Source: Pseudeuparius sepicola (Eukaryota > Arthropoda > Insecta > Coleoptera > Anthribidae). Taken from it: 64,000 nt of DNA. This document shows positions 11,451-20,937 of this stretch, in pieces (the first letter of the stretch is position 1; each line of letters begins with the position of its first letter). A program made the translations under genes and the position numbers. The stretch lies in NCBI GenBank assembly GCA_963920635.1, contig OY987299.1, forward strand, positions 118,359,373 through 118,423,372. Reading direction: 5' to 3'. The notes beneath the pieces are model-generated. The model was not told the origin of the DNA and made no database searches. It saw only the letters and a program-made list of their open reading frames with translations.

Positions 11451-11713
11451 CTTATAACAAAGCCTAGAGAATACTATAAGTCCGCTCACTTAGCCTGTGT
11501 AAACAAATATTTCCCTCCTGCCCGATCCCGCTCCCTTCGCCTTAGCCCTTATGGATCGATATCCCACTGAGCGGGCGATTCCGAGCGTCACTTTGTTATT
11601 TTGTTACACAGTGTCCTCGGAATCGGAACGGTGTGCTTCGTATTGTAAAGGATGCGCGTAAGATATATCCAATACCGTTGCCAATTTTGAGTAGTGATGG
11701 TTTATCACACTAT

Positions 11714-12160
11714 TGCAGGGCGGATGGCTGTAAAAGCAATTCAAAATCTGTGTGTACTTTTTTCGAATTCCTAAAGACCCTGAAAGGTAAGATTTAGTTT
11801 GAAGTAATTATAATTAAGAAAAATGTCTATAGTCATCGAAATATTATTATATTATTACATAATACTCGTATTATGCAAAAAATTATATGACATATACATT
11901 GTATGTTGAATAATATAAAGCCAACATGTCACGGGCGTGTTTATTTCTTTGTTGCAAATAAAAATATTGATAATTGCAGATGTCAGCAATGGAAGAAGGC
12001 CTTAGGGTTCGCCAAAGACTATAAATTTGCGAATATTGCACCTGATGAGGCACATAAACATATAAAAATTTGTAAGGCACATTTTGATGACCAATCATTT
12101 ACTTCGTCTGGAAAAAGTTTATGTGTTCCATTAAGATTATTACCAGAAGCTTATGGTTAG
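11714..12160 (+). pseudogene. THAP domain in two exons, frame broken
   Basis: Exon 1 (about 11714-11786) encodes a zinc-binding start, CRADGCKSNSKS, and FFRIPKDPER, but the second block needs one more T in a T run near 11758, so the copy is frameshifted. The donor is AAAG/GTAAG at 11786/11787. The acceptor TTGCAG/A is at 11979/11980. The exon phases join correctly into RCQQWKKALG, and exon 2 goes on to ICKAHFDDQSF, the CxxH-F end of a THAP domain, before a stop at 12158-12160. THAP domains are sequence-specific DNA-binding modules of P-like transposases. Confidence 0.75.
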
Positions 12161-12172
12161 AGGCATGTTCGT

Positions 12173-12373
12173 ATGCGTAATCTGGCAGGCAGAGGCAAGT
12201 CAACAATATTTTGTGAACTAAAAGCCCATGAAGGCAGTTCAGGACCATATGACAGTTTGACAGTACCTCCACGAGAATTTAGTGAATATATAATCAATTT
12301 AGAATATATTTTCTTATCAAAATTTAATGACTTATCGCATCAGGATAGCTTAGGTTCTAGCCTACTAAAATAA
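12173..12373 (+). pseudogene. Downstream remnant of THAP transposase
   Basis: A 66-codon frame starts 12 bp after the THAP stop and contains FSEYIINLEYIF and LSHQDSLGSSLL. The spacing of hydrophobic residues resembles the leucine-rich stretch after the THAP domain in P-like transposases, but I cannot assign it firmly. It is separated from the THAP exon by a stop codon and ends well before any catalytic region. Confidence 0.4.
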
Positions 12374-13305
12374 TTCGATGAGTAAAATACATATATCCGT
12401 GTGCAAATTTTCCCCACGACTATTTGGTTTCATTATTTACGCGAACAGGGAATTAAAAACCCAAAAACAAAATAAATCAAATCCAAAACTTACAATTTTG
12501 CAAAACTTGTAAACTATGTAAATACTTTTATTTGCTCCTAGGTGCACACTTATGTATATTTTACTTACCCGCCTATATTTAGTTAGATATATCTTGCGTT
12601 ATTTAAACGAAAAAGTAAAATACCTGCATTTTTATTATACATATTATGCTCCTTATTTTTCCGCTATATACCTACCTATTACTCCTATTGTGCATAATGG
12701 AAAGTCAATATAGAGTTGCCCCCGTATAACTTAGTGCAACCAGCTTTACGGTGTTTTGGATACTCCACCCACCTAAATAACGGAGTGGCGAGCTGACATT
12801 AATTTATGACCGGTCGCAAAAAATCGGCGGTTTGTCAACGACTTCAAAGGAGTGATCCGACTTGGTATATGATTAATAAAAGAGAAATAATTCTAAATAG
12901 AAATAAATTATTATTAAAGTTATAGTATTCTCTAGACTTTGCTTATAATGTCGGCAAGCATAAAAATAAATCGCCAGGTTCGAGCTGACTCAGATATTGT
13001 AAATCTGTAGTTTATTTGAAAAACTTAATATTTCCACAATTATCAAAAAAAAAAAATAGTTAAACCCCATTTTATAGGCTTGGTAAAAAGTATAAAAATT
13101 AGGTAGACATGTAGGTAGTGAACGGGGATTTTAGCTATTTAAACTGTAAATCCACAGCCAATCCACTTACTGTATGAACTTCAAAAACTGATCACCTCTA
13201 CTCATCCAATAAGAATACCAATGAAATGATGTTTTGAGACACAAATCAATAACGAAAAAATTGCTATAGTTCATTTATTTTGTAAAATCAGTTAAGTACA
13301 TATGT

Positions 13306-14174
13306 TACGGTTAAAGTGTTTACTTGGCTAGTTTATAGACTAGCTGGATAGTATACAAACTATCCAAATGTCTGGTTATTTTGATGGAAAATATTATTTT
13401 CACTAAAATAGCAACGAATATTGGTTGGTTTGTATACTGTCCAGCTAGTTTACAAACTATCCACAGTAGTTGGATAAAGTGTGAACTTAATATTGCTAGT
13501 AATACATAATAACCAACTCGTTGGTTAGTATGTAAACTAACCTAAACTAACAAATACCCTTTGGTTAATTTAGTTTTCGATAGTAAAATAAAAGTCTATA
13601 TAGGTACATCATTACATTGTAATTACTACTTAAAAGTAAATAAAAAACATAAAAATACTATTTATTTTGTGTGATAGTGATAATAAAACTCAAAACATTG
13701 AAACCACCAAACAAAAAAAAATTATTATTTATTGGAGCAAGTTGCACTGTTGTGGCACTTGCTATTACACGTATATCCGGACTCAAGATACAGTAAACAA
13801 TAACAGCACTCACTTGCTATAAACATAACCTCACTTTTCTAACAAATTAACCAAAGGGAATTGGTTAGTTTTTAGTTTACATACTAACCAACGAGTTGGT
13901 TATTATGTATTACTAGCAATATTAAGTTCACACTTTATCCAACTATACTCTGGATAGTTTGTAAACTAGCCAAAACCCCGGTTAATTTGTGTAATTTTCT
14001 TGTGGTTTGTACTTTAGCGACAAATCGTATATAGTTTGTAAACTAGCTGGATAGTATACAAAGCAACCAATATTCGTGGCTATTTTAGTGAAAAGAAGAT
14101 TTTCCATCAAAATAACCAGACATTTGGATAGTTTGTATACTATCCAGCTAGTCTATAAACTAGCCAAGTAAGTA
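13306..14174. mobile_element. Large fold-back element with internal palindromes
   Basis: The left arm (about 13319-13565) recurs inverted in the right arm (about 13850-14165), including the blocks CTTGGCTAGTTTATAGACTA, TCTGGTTATTTTGATGGAAA and ACCAACTCGTTGGTTA. Each arm is built from smaller palindromes such as GGATAGTATACAAACTATCC. The right arm has about 90 bp extra near 13965-14050. The palindromic 8-mer ACATATGT flanks both sides (13298-13305 and 14175-14182) and may be the target duplication. No protein is encoded. Confidence 0.8.
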
Positions 14175-14182
14175 ACATATGT

Positions 14183-15516
14183 AAAACTACAAACTACGCA
14201 GTAAGGATCACAGAGCGCGCGGGATAGGTATTTGGATTTGGTTCTAGCTCTTTTCTGGGGAGGACTAGAGGTTGGAGGTAGGTACCACATTTTTATCTGC
14301 ACTCTCTATATACAGCTTAACATTTTCCAATGAAGCCATGTCCAAAACTCCTAAATTATATTATATTAATACAAGCATACTCGACAAATAATTAAACGGA
14401 GTTTACGACTGCTTGACCAATAAAAGCACGGTTCTTTGCTGATGACGAAGTGAGCACGCCGGGTACAACGTTATTGTCCGCAGACTGTATAATGGAAAAA
14501 AACAAGAATATATCATCCGAAATTACACCAGGCCCCATTTTCCTTCTTTTTATTATTACCTCACCTATTACTAAGTAAAGTCCTATAGTATATTTTCTGT
14601 GGACCTATCTTTATTGCTTAAGGCGCTACGATACCCCCCATTTTCAAGGGTTTCGTAGTTTACATCTCCTACTTGCATTTCTTAATATTTTCACTTGATT
14701 TTTTTTTGTGGCTTAGATAAAACTACCAAGAATCGTCGTTGTGTATCACGAACTGTGCAGGACTAATGCGACACTGTGAAAAAAAATGCCAAACATACCC
14801 GAAATTCGACTATATTCGGTTAAGAATTTCGAGTATTTCCACCGCTCAAAAATAATTCGAAAGACACAACGACGATTGAGGCATTCGATAACATTATTTT
14901 AAGACTACTTTCAAGTCGATACGTTTGTTCGTTTGGCTATGATTTGAAAACTACGAACCCATTGCCCGGCAATAAAATGATCCGTGAATTGGCCATTCGA
15001 GCAGGAATTAGACGTACGGAGATAGGCGGGCGGGCGGGCGTTCGCTGGAACTCGTGGTTCCCCTACTTCCCCCTACTTCGGCGTACCTCACCGGGCTCGG
15101 AAACCACGTCAGGAGAACTTTCAATCCATATCAGATGGTTCATTTTTCATTTTATTAGTCTCAGTCTCCCTTATTTGTGTTTCGCTTGTTTTGAATGTTA
15201 GTATGTTAGCAAATATTTATATTTCCGAGTACCCGAAGAAAATATTTTCTACCGCGACATTATGTATATCGACTGGCATATAATAATACTCATTATTATT
15301 ATTCCTCCAGGAATTATAAATAAATAATTATTAATCCATTGCGCCACAAATAAATTTTAGAAAATAAATAATTATTATTCACAAAGTACCTACTTTTTGC
15401 TTTTGTGTAAAATGGTTTAATCCCTAGGGCATAAAATGGCCTGGTCGTGCAAAAAGAGTAAATTTAAATTCTAGACCAAATTGTGCGCTTGATTTTTACT
15501 TTAAAAATGTGATAGG
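14183..15516. other. Unassigned spacer
   Basis: No supported gene. A GC-rich patch with a (GGGC)n-like run lies at 15025-15042. The block at 14388-14460 resembles 39549-39612 and may be a subterminal piece of a shared repeat family. Confidence 0.45.
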
Positions 15517-15518
15517 TA

Positions 15519-15597
15519 CAGTCGCGGACAGTTGGTATCGAACGACCTGAAGAGGTTTCTCGTGGCTATCGTTACAGGGCGCGCGGAGACGGCAACA
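15519..15597 (+). repeat. Left 79-bp terminal inverted repeat
   Basis: Exact inverse of 20857-20935. Begins CAGTCGCGGACAG next to TA. It is GC-rich relative to its surroundings. Confidence 0.95.
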
Positions 15598-15814
15598 GCG
15601 CGCGCCTTGGGCATCGGATGGTTCGAACGGGTGTCTTGTTCCGAGAATTCTTTGCAAGCGATTAAGCCGATGTCACCGAAAGGGTTAAAAAAATTAAGGT
15701 ATCAGTATTAAACTATTTATTAAAACAGTTCACAAGTATACAGTATGATTTTTTAAACTACCACCGCGATTTCCTCGCTTATTTTGCGCCCTACAAAAAA
15801 AACATGAGAAACAA

Positions 15815-16605
15815 AAAGGTGACAATTTTGGACAGCTAAGTGGCCCTGAAAAAGTAATCAACATCCATGGTCAACTTGTCGCGCAATATAAAAAAACCTC
15901 CAATTGAGCAAAATTATTAAATAGCCGTAACATACCTATTTATTTTAAGATACCGAAGAAAACTTTTATATTGAAAATTGATGGCACTGAGAAGCTTTAT
16001 GCAACTGGGTGCTCAGATAGTTTCTGAAAATTACACAGGCTCTTCGGCTCTGTTGAGGCCATTGTTTTAGTTATTAAAGGCCATTGTTTTAGTTTATTAA
16101 AGTAGTTATTTGGCTCCCTACTGAAAAATCTTAAGAAACAAAAACGTGTAAATTTTAGATAGTTGGTTAATGTTAAAAAAAGAAGTCGGTATCCATGGCC
16201 AACTTTTCGCGCAATACCAAAAAAAACTTAAATCAACAAGAATCTGAAAACAATCAATTTATTTTGAAAGTCGAGGGAAAATTTTAATTGGAGATTAGCG
16301 GCAATTAGATCACGCAAGAACATTGACAAAAGAAAATTTTCATACAATTTGTACTAGTTTTCCCGCTAATTTGTTTAAAGTGTGAAGTCGAAATAGCAAT
16401 TAAAAACATCAACAGTTATTCAAATTAAAGACAAATTTTCTCATATTAAAGATCTTGTTTGATCAAAAAAAAATTAAATAAATTGATAGTTTTGTTTTCA
16501 CATTTTTGTCGACTTGAGTTTTTTTTTGTATTGCGTGAAAAGTTGGTTATGGATGCCGATTTATTTTTTAACATCACCTAGCCGTCTAAAATTGCCATAT
16601 TTATT
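15815..16605. repeat. Triplicated unit, two direct and one inverted
   Basis: A unit containing CCATGGTCAACTTGTCGCGC recurs with divergence at about 15822-15960 (plus), 16148-16290 (plus) and 16470-16600 (minus). The last two form a fold-back of about 450 bp. It is non-coding and inside the 5.4-kb unit. Confidence 0.65.
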
Positions 16606-16881
16606 ATGCTTATATAAGCTTACTTACATAAAAAAAATATATTTAATGCAGTGATAGGGCCAAAGCGAAAAATGTTTTTCAAATAAATCAAAGTGTGCCA
16701 ATTGTTTCTAAAATTGGTAGTATGGAGTATCCTTTACTTTTGAACAACTTTTCCTAGCAACTTATTTCCACATAAGAAATGTTAGCAAAGTTTTTATCAA
16801 GAGTAACTTTTTGCGGTAAAATTAAAGATAAGAAAGTGTTCCTATTCAACACCTCTTCTGTGGACATACTGTATATACATA

Positions 16882-17103
16882 GTGTATTTGGAAATGAAAG
16901 GAAGGTTTATGGCTTATTATAAATATAAATGCAAATTCTTTATCAGAGGCTCGAGAGTCCGTCATAAAATACTACATAACTCGCCCGAATATTAATTTGC
17001 GTATTTATCCTCATCAGATTTTTAGCAAAAGAGCACGCCACTGAAATGGTCGAATTTTCCTTCTCAATCAATATTTATGGCCTCCTTTCATTTCCAAATA
17101 CAC
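16882..17103. mobile_element. 222-bp MITE, TA duplication
   Basis: The ends are inverted copies of GTGTATTTGGAAATGAAAGG, flanked by TA (16880-16881 and 17104-17105). It is non-coding and nested in the 5.4-kb unit. Confidence 0.85.
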
Positions 17104-17346
17104 TAAGTATAGTTGTCAGCGGTTTTAGACATTAAGTTAATAAATATTTTGCGTTGCAACAAAAATGTATTTTTATGTTATAATAAAAAAATATGTAGTA
17201 ACACTAAAAATATATTTAGCTAATAACCCTAGAATTAAAAAAGTTAATTAAAAGGATTTTCATAAATTATTCTTTTCTTTGCAAAATAAGTATTTGTTCC
17301 AACATTTAGTTGTTAGGTCTCGTAGTCCTAAACATAAATGATTATA

Positions 17347-17372
17347 AAATAAAAGGGGTGTCCCTTTTATTT
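17347..17372. repeat. Short perfect hairpin
   Basis: AAATAAAAGGG, a GTGT loop, and its exact inverse. Function unknown; it may be a remnant of a MITE centre. Confidence 0.6.
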
Positions 17373-17520
17373 ATTTTTTCTTATTTTTGAAGAAATTGGT
17401 CAGAAGTTTTAATAAATTGGTTTTCGTGGTGCTGCAATGCTCCATTGTTTCTCATAAAATGCCCTTCAACAAATAAATGAGATTAGGGGGTCACAGACAT
17501 AAAATTACCCTTGTAACTTA

Positions 17521-18066
17521 ATAGAGAGTTATTGCAGAAACTGTTTTTGGCATTAAGCAGTATTTAAGACGACCTTATTTGAATACTCTCATACGTTATT
17601 TATGATTCTGACAATAGTTATTGCAAGTCGTAATTTATGTATCCAAATTAAGGGCTTGTTTACGTTTACTTTATTGTTTTGTATTTCTACACTTTCACTA
17701 GAATATTATGTGCTTTTATAATTTTGCTCCGGAAAAAACTGGGAAAACAGCCAAATAACCACGGAACACCAAGGTGAAAGACTAATGAAAACAAACAAGG
17801 TGCAAACGCAAACAAGCAACGAACATTTTAGGTTAAGTCCTACTTTCACAGAACACTAGCGTTTTCTGACAAATCAGAATTTATTTTAAGAATTGTGACA
17901 AATAAGGTAAAAATAACGTATATTATGGTATACACAATAAACAAAAATAAAGGAAAATAACCTTATTATGGACGACCTTATGTCAAACTACGACTGCGCA
18001 TGCTCAAATGTCAAAATAACGTCAAAAAAGAGCGCGACGTTATTTATTTCTGCAATAACTCTCTAT
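17521..18066. mobile_element. 546-bp MITE, TA duplication
   Basis: Perfect 20-bp inverted ends (17521-17540 and 18047-18066), ATAGAGAGTTATTGCAGAAA, bordered by TA (17519-17520 and 18067-18068). The interior has repeated GACGACCTTAT motifs and no credible reading frame. Confidence 0.85.
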
Positions 18067-18357
18067 TATTTAAATTGCATACCTTTATCAATAACATCAG
18101 AAGACACACAGCAGGGACACGTGTCAAGCTTTACACACCTCCCTGGACCTCAATGTGATTACCTGGATAAAATAAAATAATTTCAGGTGATTGAGGACTT
18201 CCACAAGCTGGATATAATGATTACGAAGTTTTATTAGAACCACCGACACAGGAAGAATCCGAAAAAACTATAAACCCATTAAAATCTTTATGACTATAAC
18301 ATAATTAAATAAAGGCAAGAAATCAAATGCATTTTCCATTATTATATTATATGTATA

Positions 18358-19362
18358 TTAATATTTAGTATACCCACCTTGGGATAGGATGACTTTCTGA
18401 ACTCTCCTGCTCATCGAATCTATGAGTTGGCAGCAGAGATCATGGGTTATGACTTCATCCCACGTTTGTTGAATCTTCTGCCAAAGTGCCTCCCTATTTT
18501 CGGGTACGAAGTTCTCCATTGTCCGCGCCATTCTGCCCCACACATTCTCAATGGGATTCAAGTCAGGACTCTTCGCCGGCCATTGCAACTTTTCTACGTT
18601 GTTTTCGGTGAACCATTCGCGAACTATTCTTGCTGTATGCACAGGAGCGTTATCATGCTGGAAAACGAAGCCATCGGGATACATTTCCGTTGCAGTTGGT
18701 AACAATCCGCCTTCGAGTATCTCGCAATAGCGAGCTGCTGTGAAGCGGTCGTCGATTCTCCAACAAATGCCAGGTCCACGGTAGCTTATCCAGGCCCATA
18801 TGTTGACGGAAAAATGCCCACTCCTTTTCCTGGGTGACACAAATCTTTCGTCATATCTTGAACTCACCGAAGGTCTATATACTCGCACTTTGCCATTGTA
18901 ATGGCTTTGAAAGATCTTTTCGTCGCTAAATATTACCTTCTCCCAATAATGTGGCGGTAAACGCTGAAACTCTCGGCATATCTGCAACCTGACTTCCTTA
19001 TTAGCCTCGGTCAGCTGAATTTTGTTGCTGGCCGTGCGAGATTTCAGATTGGCTGCATCTAATCTCCTTCGGGCAGTTCTAACACTTGCTGGAAATTGTG
19101 TTGCAGATACTGCTTCAACGGCGGATTTAAACGGATTTGCAAGGCAAAAATTAGCTAGTTGCTCATCTTGTTGGTCAGACGTAATTTTCACATTTCCTCC
19201 TCTATGTATGTTTTCCACGCTTCCGGTTTCGTCATATTTCTTCTTTATATTGAAAATGGTGCTTTTAGATACACCAAATTCTTCGGCCAGTCGGGAAATA
19301 GCCCAACCATTTTCTAGTTTGGCGATGATACGGTGCTTGACGGATTCACTCAAACGAGGCAT
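18358..19362 (-). CDS. Tc1-like transposase, DD34E, intact
   Basis: A 334-residue cut-and-paste transposase. The chosen start is the ATG at 19362 (MPRLSESVKH), which begins the N-terminal helix-turn-helix typical of Tc1; the frame remains open three codons further upstream but from a GTG. HTH motifs fill about residues 1-115 (LAEEFGVSKSTIFNIKKKY is the first). The catalytic triad is visible: D147 in FSDEKIF, D237 in FQHDNAPVH, and E272 in SPDLNPIENVWG, with 34 residues between the last two. Length and motifs are normal for the family and no stop or frameshift is present, so it may be active. It lies inside the 5.4-kb unit with perfect ends and is probably its own transposase. It would act in the nucleus on terminal inverted repeats and insert at TA. 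Confidence 0.95.
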   Translation of the reverse strand: MPRLSESVKHRIIAKLENGWAISRLAEEFGVSKSTIFNIKKKYDETGSVENIHRGGNVKITSDQQDEQLANFCLANPFKSAVEAVSATQFPASVRTARRRLDAANLKSRTASNKIQLTEANKEVRLQICREFQRLPPHYWEKVIFSDEKIFQSHYNGKVRVYRPSVSSRYDERFVSPRKRSGHFSVNIWAWISYRGPGICWRIDDRFTAARYCEILEGGLLPTATEMYPDGFVFQHDNAPVHTARIVREWFTENNVEKLQWPAKSPDLNPIENVWGRMARTMENFVPENREALWQKIQQTWDEVITHDLCCQLIDSMSRRVQKVILSQGGYTKY

Positions 19363-19661
19363 AACGAACACTGTTAGTTACTCTCTCGAATTAGGATACT
19401 GACTAAATAATTTTAGCCCACCCACCTTAGTATTTATACAAAGGGCTAGGAGCAGGTATAATCGATATTTTCAAAATCTACATCCAATTCAATATTACAA
19501 TTATTAAGTTAATCCCCTAAATTTAGTTATATTAAGTACAGGTAGGTATAATTAATAAATACCTATTTAAAAAGATATAAATATCTATGCTAAAATATTT
19601 CAACTCAGGTAATCCGATAATCCATTAATTTTGTGCCATACATTTTCTAATTAATATTAAG

Positions 19662-20463
19662 AGCCCCCATATCTACTTTTAAACATATTATACAAATCCT
19701 TGAAATCTTTAATTTTTGAGATAATCGCTTGATCTGTTTTTTGTCCGAAAGGACTTCAAAAGCCGCTTATTTTAGCAATCCTGCCATTTTCAAATTGCAA
19801 ATCCAGGGCCGGCTACGATTTTTTTATTCCCCCGATTTTCACAAAAACCATTTAGCCATTTTTTTATTTAAAATCTGACACCACAGCGTCAATCAGGACA
19901 GTCGAAAACCCTTTATATACCAAATTTGAACAAAAAATATAGAGAGAGTTCTATTCTACAGGATGTCAAAATTGAGCAAAATAGGAAATTTAAAGAAACC
20001 TCTTCAGGCATCTCTGGCGAGTCAAGTCATAAAAATTCAGCATTTTCAGATGGGGCAGAGAAAAATACCCTGTATTGAATCTTTGCACACCAACACTTTG
20101 AGTGGTTCTGTTGACAATTAAACTATTTTGACGGGATTCCATGGCACACTTGACTCGCCAAATGCCTGTAAATTTCCTATTTTGCTGAACCTTGACATCC
20201 TGTAGAATAGATCTCTCTCTAAATTCTTTGTTCAAATTTGGTATATAAAGGGGTTTTAGGGGGATCCTGATTAACGCTGTATTGGTAGATTTTAAATAAA
20301 AAAACACTCAAAAATCGTAGCCGGACCTGGATTTGCCTTTTGAAAATGATAGGAAGGCTAAAAGAAGCGATTTTTGAAGGCCTTTCACACAAAGAATGTT
20401 CAGGGATTATCTCCAAAAATAAAGATTTTATTAATTTGCATATGTTTAAAAGTAGACACCCTG
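19662..20463. mobile_element. Fold-back MITE, left end decayed
   Basis: The right end reads inward from CAGGGTGTCTACTTTTAAAC, next to TA at 20464-20465. The left end matches from TCTACTTTTAAACATAT (19672) but its outermost bases have diverged. Long arms pair through blocks such as AGCCGGACCTGGATTTGC and CAAATTTGGTATATAAAGG, with the centre near 20070. Non-coding. Confidence 0.75.
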
Positions 20464-20545
20464 TATATTAAATTATTGTTTTTGAGAAATTCTTCGGAAT
20501 TCTATTGTGGCTCAAATTGACTATGGATTTACCTAATTTCATATT
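20441..20545 (+). repeat. 105-bp segment repeated at 40436-40540
   Basis: Gapless and identical to 40436-40540 by eye. It spans the right end of the fold-back MITE and about 80 bp beyond it, so the repeated unit is not the MITE alone. Confidence 0.9.
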
Positions 20546-20856
20546 CCTAATTAATACAGGGTGCTGGCAGCAAAGGAAGGAAACTCGAGAAAAAGCAACT
20601 TTTATTGTGGTGTTGATTCTAATCTCAGCCTTGATATTTATTATTTTTTTATTTCATTATCATAAATACTAGACGGTATAGTAACATGATAAAATAGTAC
20701 GAAATATTAAATACCAACACTGGGGTTGGAATTATTACCAGCACAAAGTTGCATTTTCCTCGAATTTTGTTCCTTTGCTGTGAGAGGCTGGAGGCTGTAA
20801 TTTGCATTTTATGGTTCTATTTTTAGCAGACCGGCCGGCTGCAGACTCCAGCGCGA

Positions 20857-20935
20857 TGTTGCCGTCTCCGCGCGCCCTGTAACGATAGCCACGAGAAACC
20901 TCTTCAGGTCGTTCGATACCAACTGTCCGCGACTG
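20857..20935 (-). repeat. Right 79-bp terminal inverted repeat
   Basis: Exact inverse of 15519-15597, followed directly by TA at 20936-20937. Confidence 0.95.
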
Positions 20936-20937
20936 TA

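Larger units (their letters stand above)
11458..12941 (+). mobile_element. P-element-like (THAP) transposon, internally deleted
   Basis: Ends are 22-bp inverted repeats (11458-11479 and 12920-12941, one mismatch) beginning CAAAG and sharing CTAGAGAATACTATAA. They are flanked by CTTATAA (11451-11457 and 12942-12948). The interior has two exons of a THAP domain with a matching intron and a further reading frame at 12173-12373, then about 550 bp without coding signal. P-like elements normally start with CA and make 8-bp duplications; 7 bp are identical here. The element is far shorter than a complete P-like transposase gene, so it is non-autonomous. Confidence 0.78.
15519..20935 (-). mobile_element. 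5.4-kb Tc1-type unit with 79-bp perfect inverted ends
   Basis: The first 79 bp (15519-15597) and last 79 bp (20857-20935) are exact inverted copies beginning CAGTCGCGGACAGTTGGTAT, each bordered by TA (15517-15518 and 20936-20937). That start and a TA target are typical of Tc1-like elements. Similarity ends after the 79 bp apart from a short CGCGC. Inside are three copies of a ~140-bp unit, two TA-flanked MITEs, an intact Tc1 transposase gene on the minus strand and a decayed fold-back. The simplest model is a Tc1 element enlarged by later insertions; two independent short copies in opposite orientation remain possible. Confidence 0.75.

Noticed and set aside
18358..19460. Short direct similarity AAGGTGGGT between the transposase 3' end and its upstream flank as a terminal repeat
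   Set aside because: The two copies are direct, not inverted, and lack paired TA ends, so they do not define the element; the 79-bp repeats do so better.
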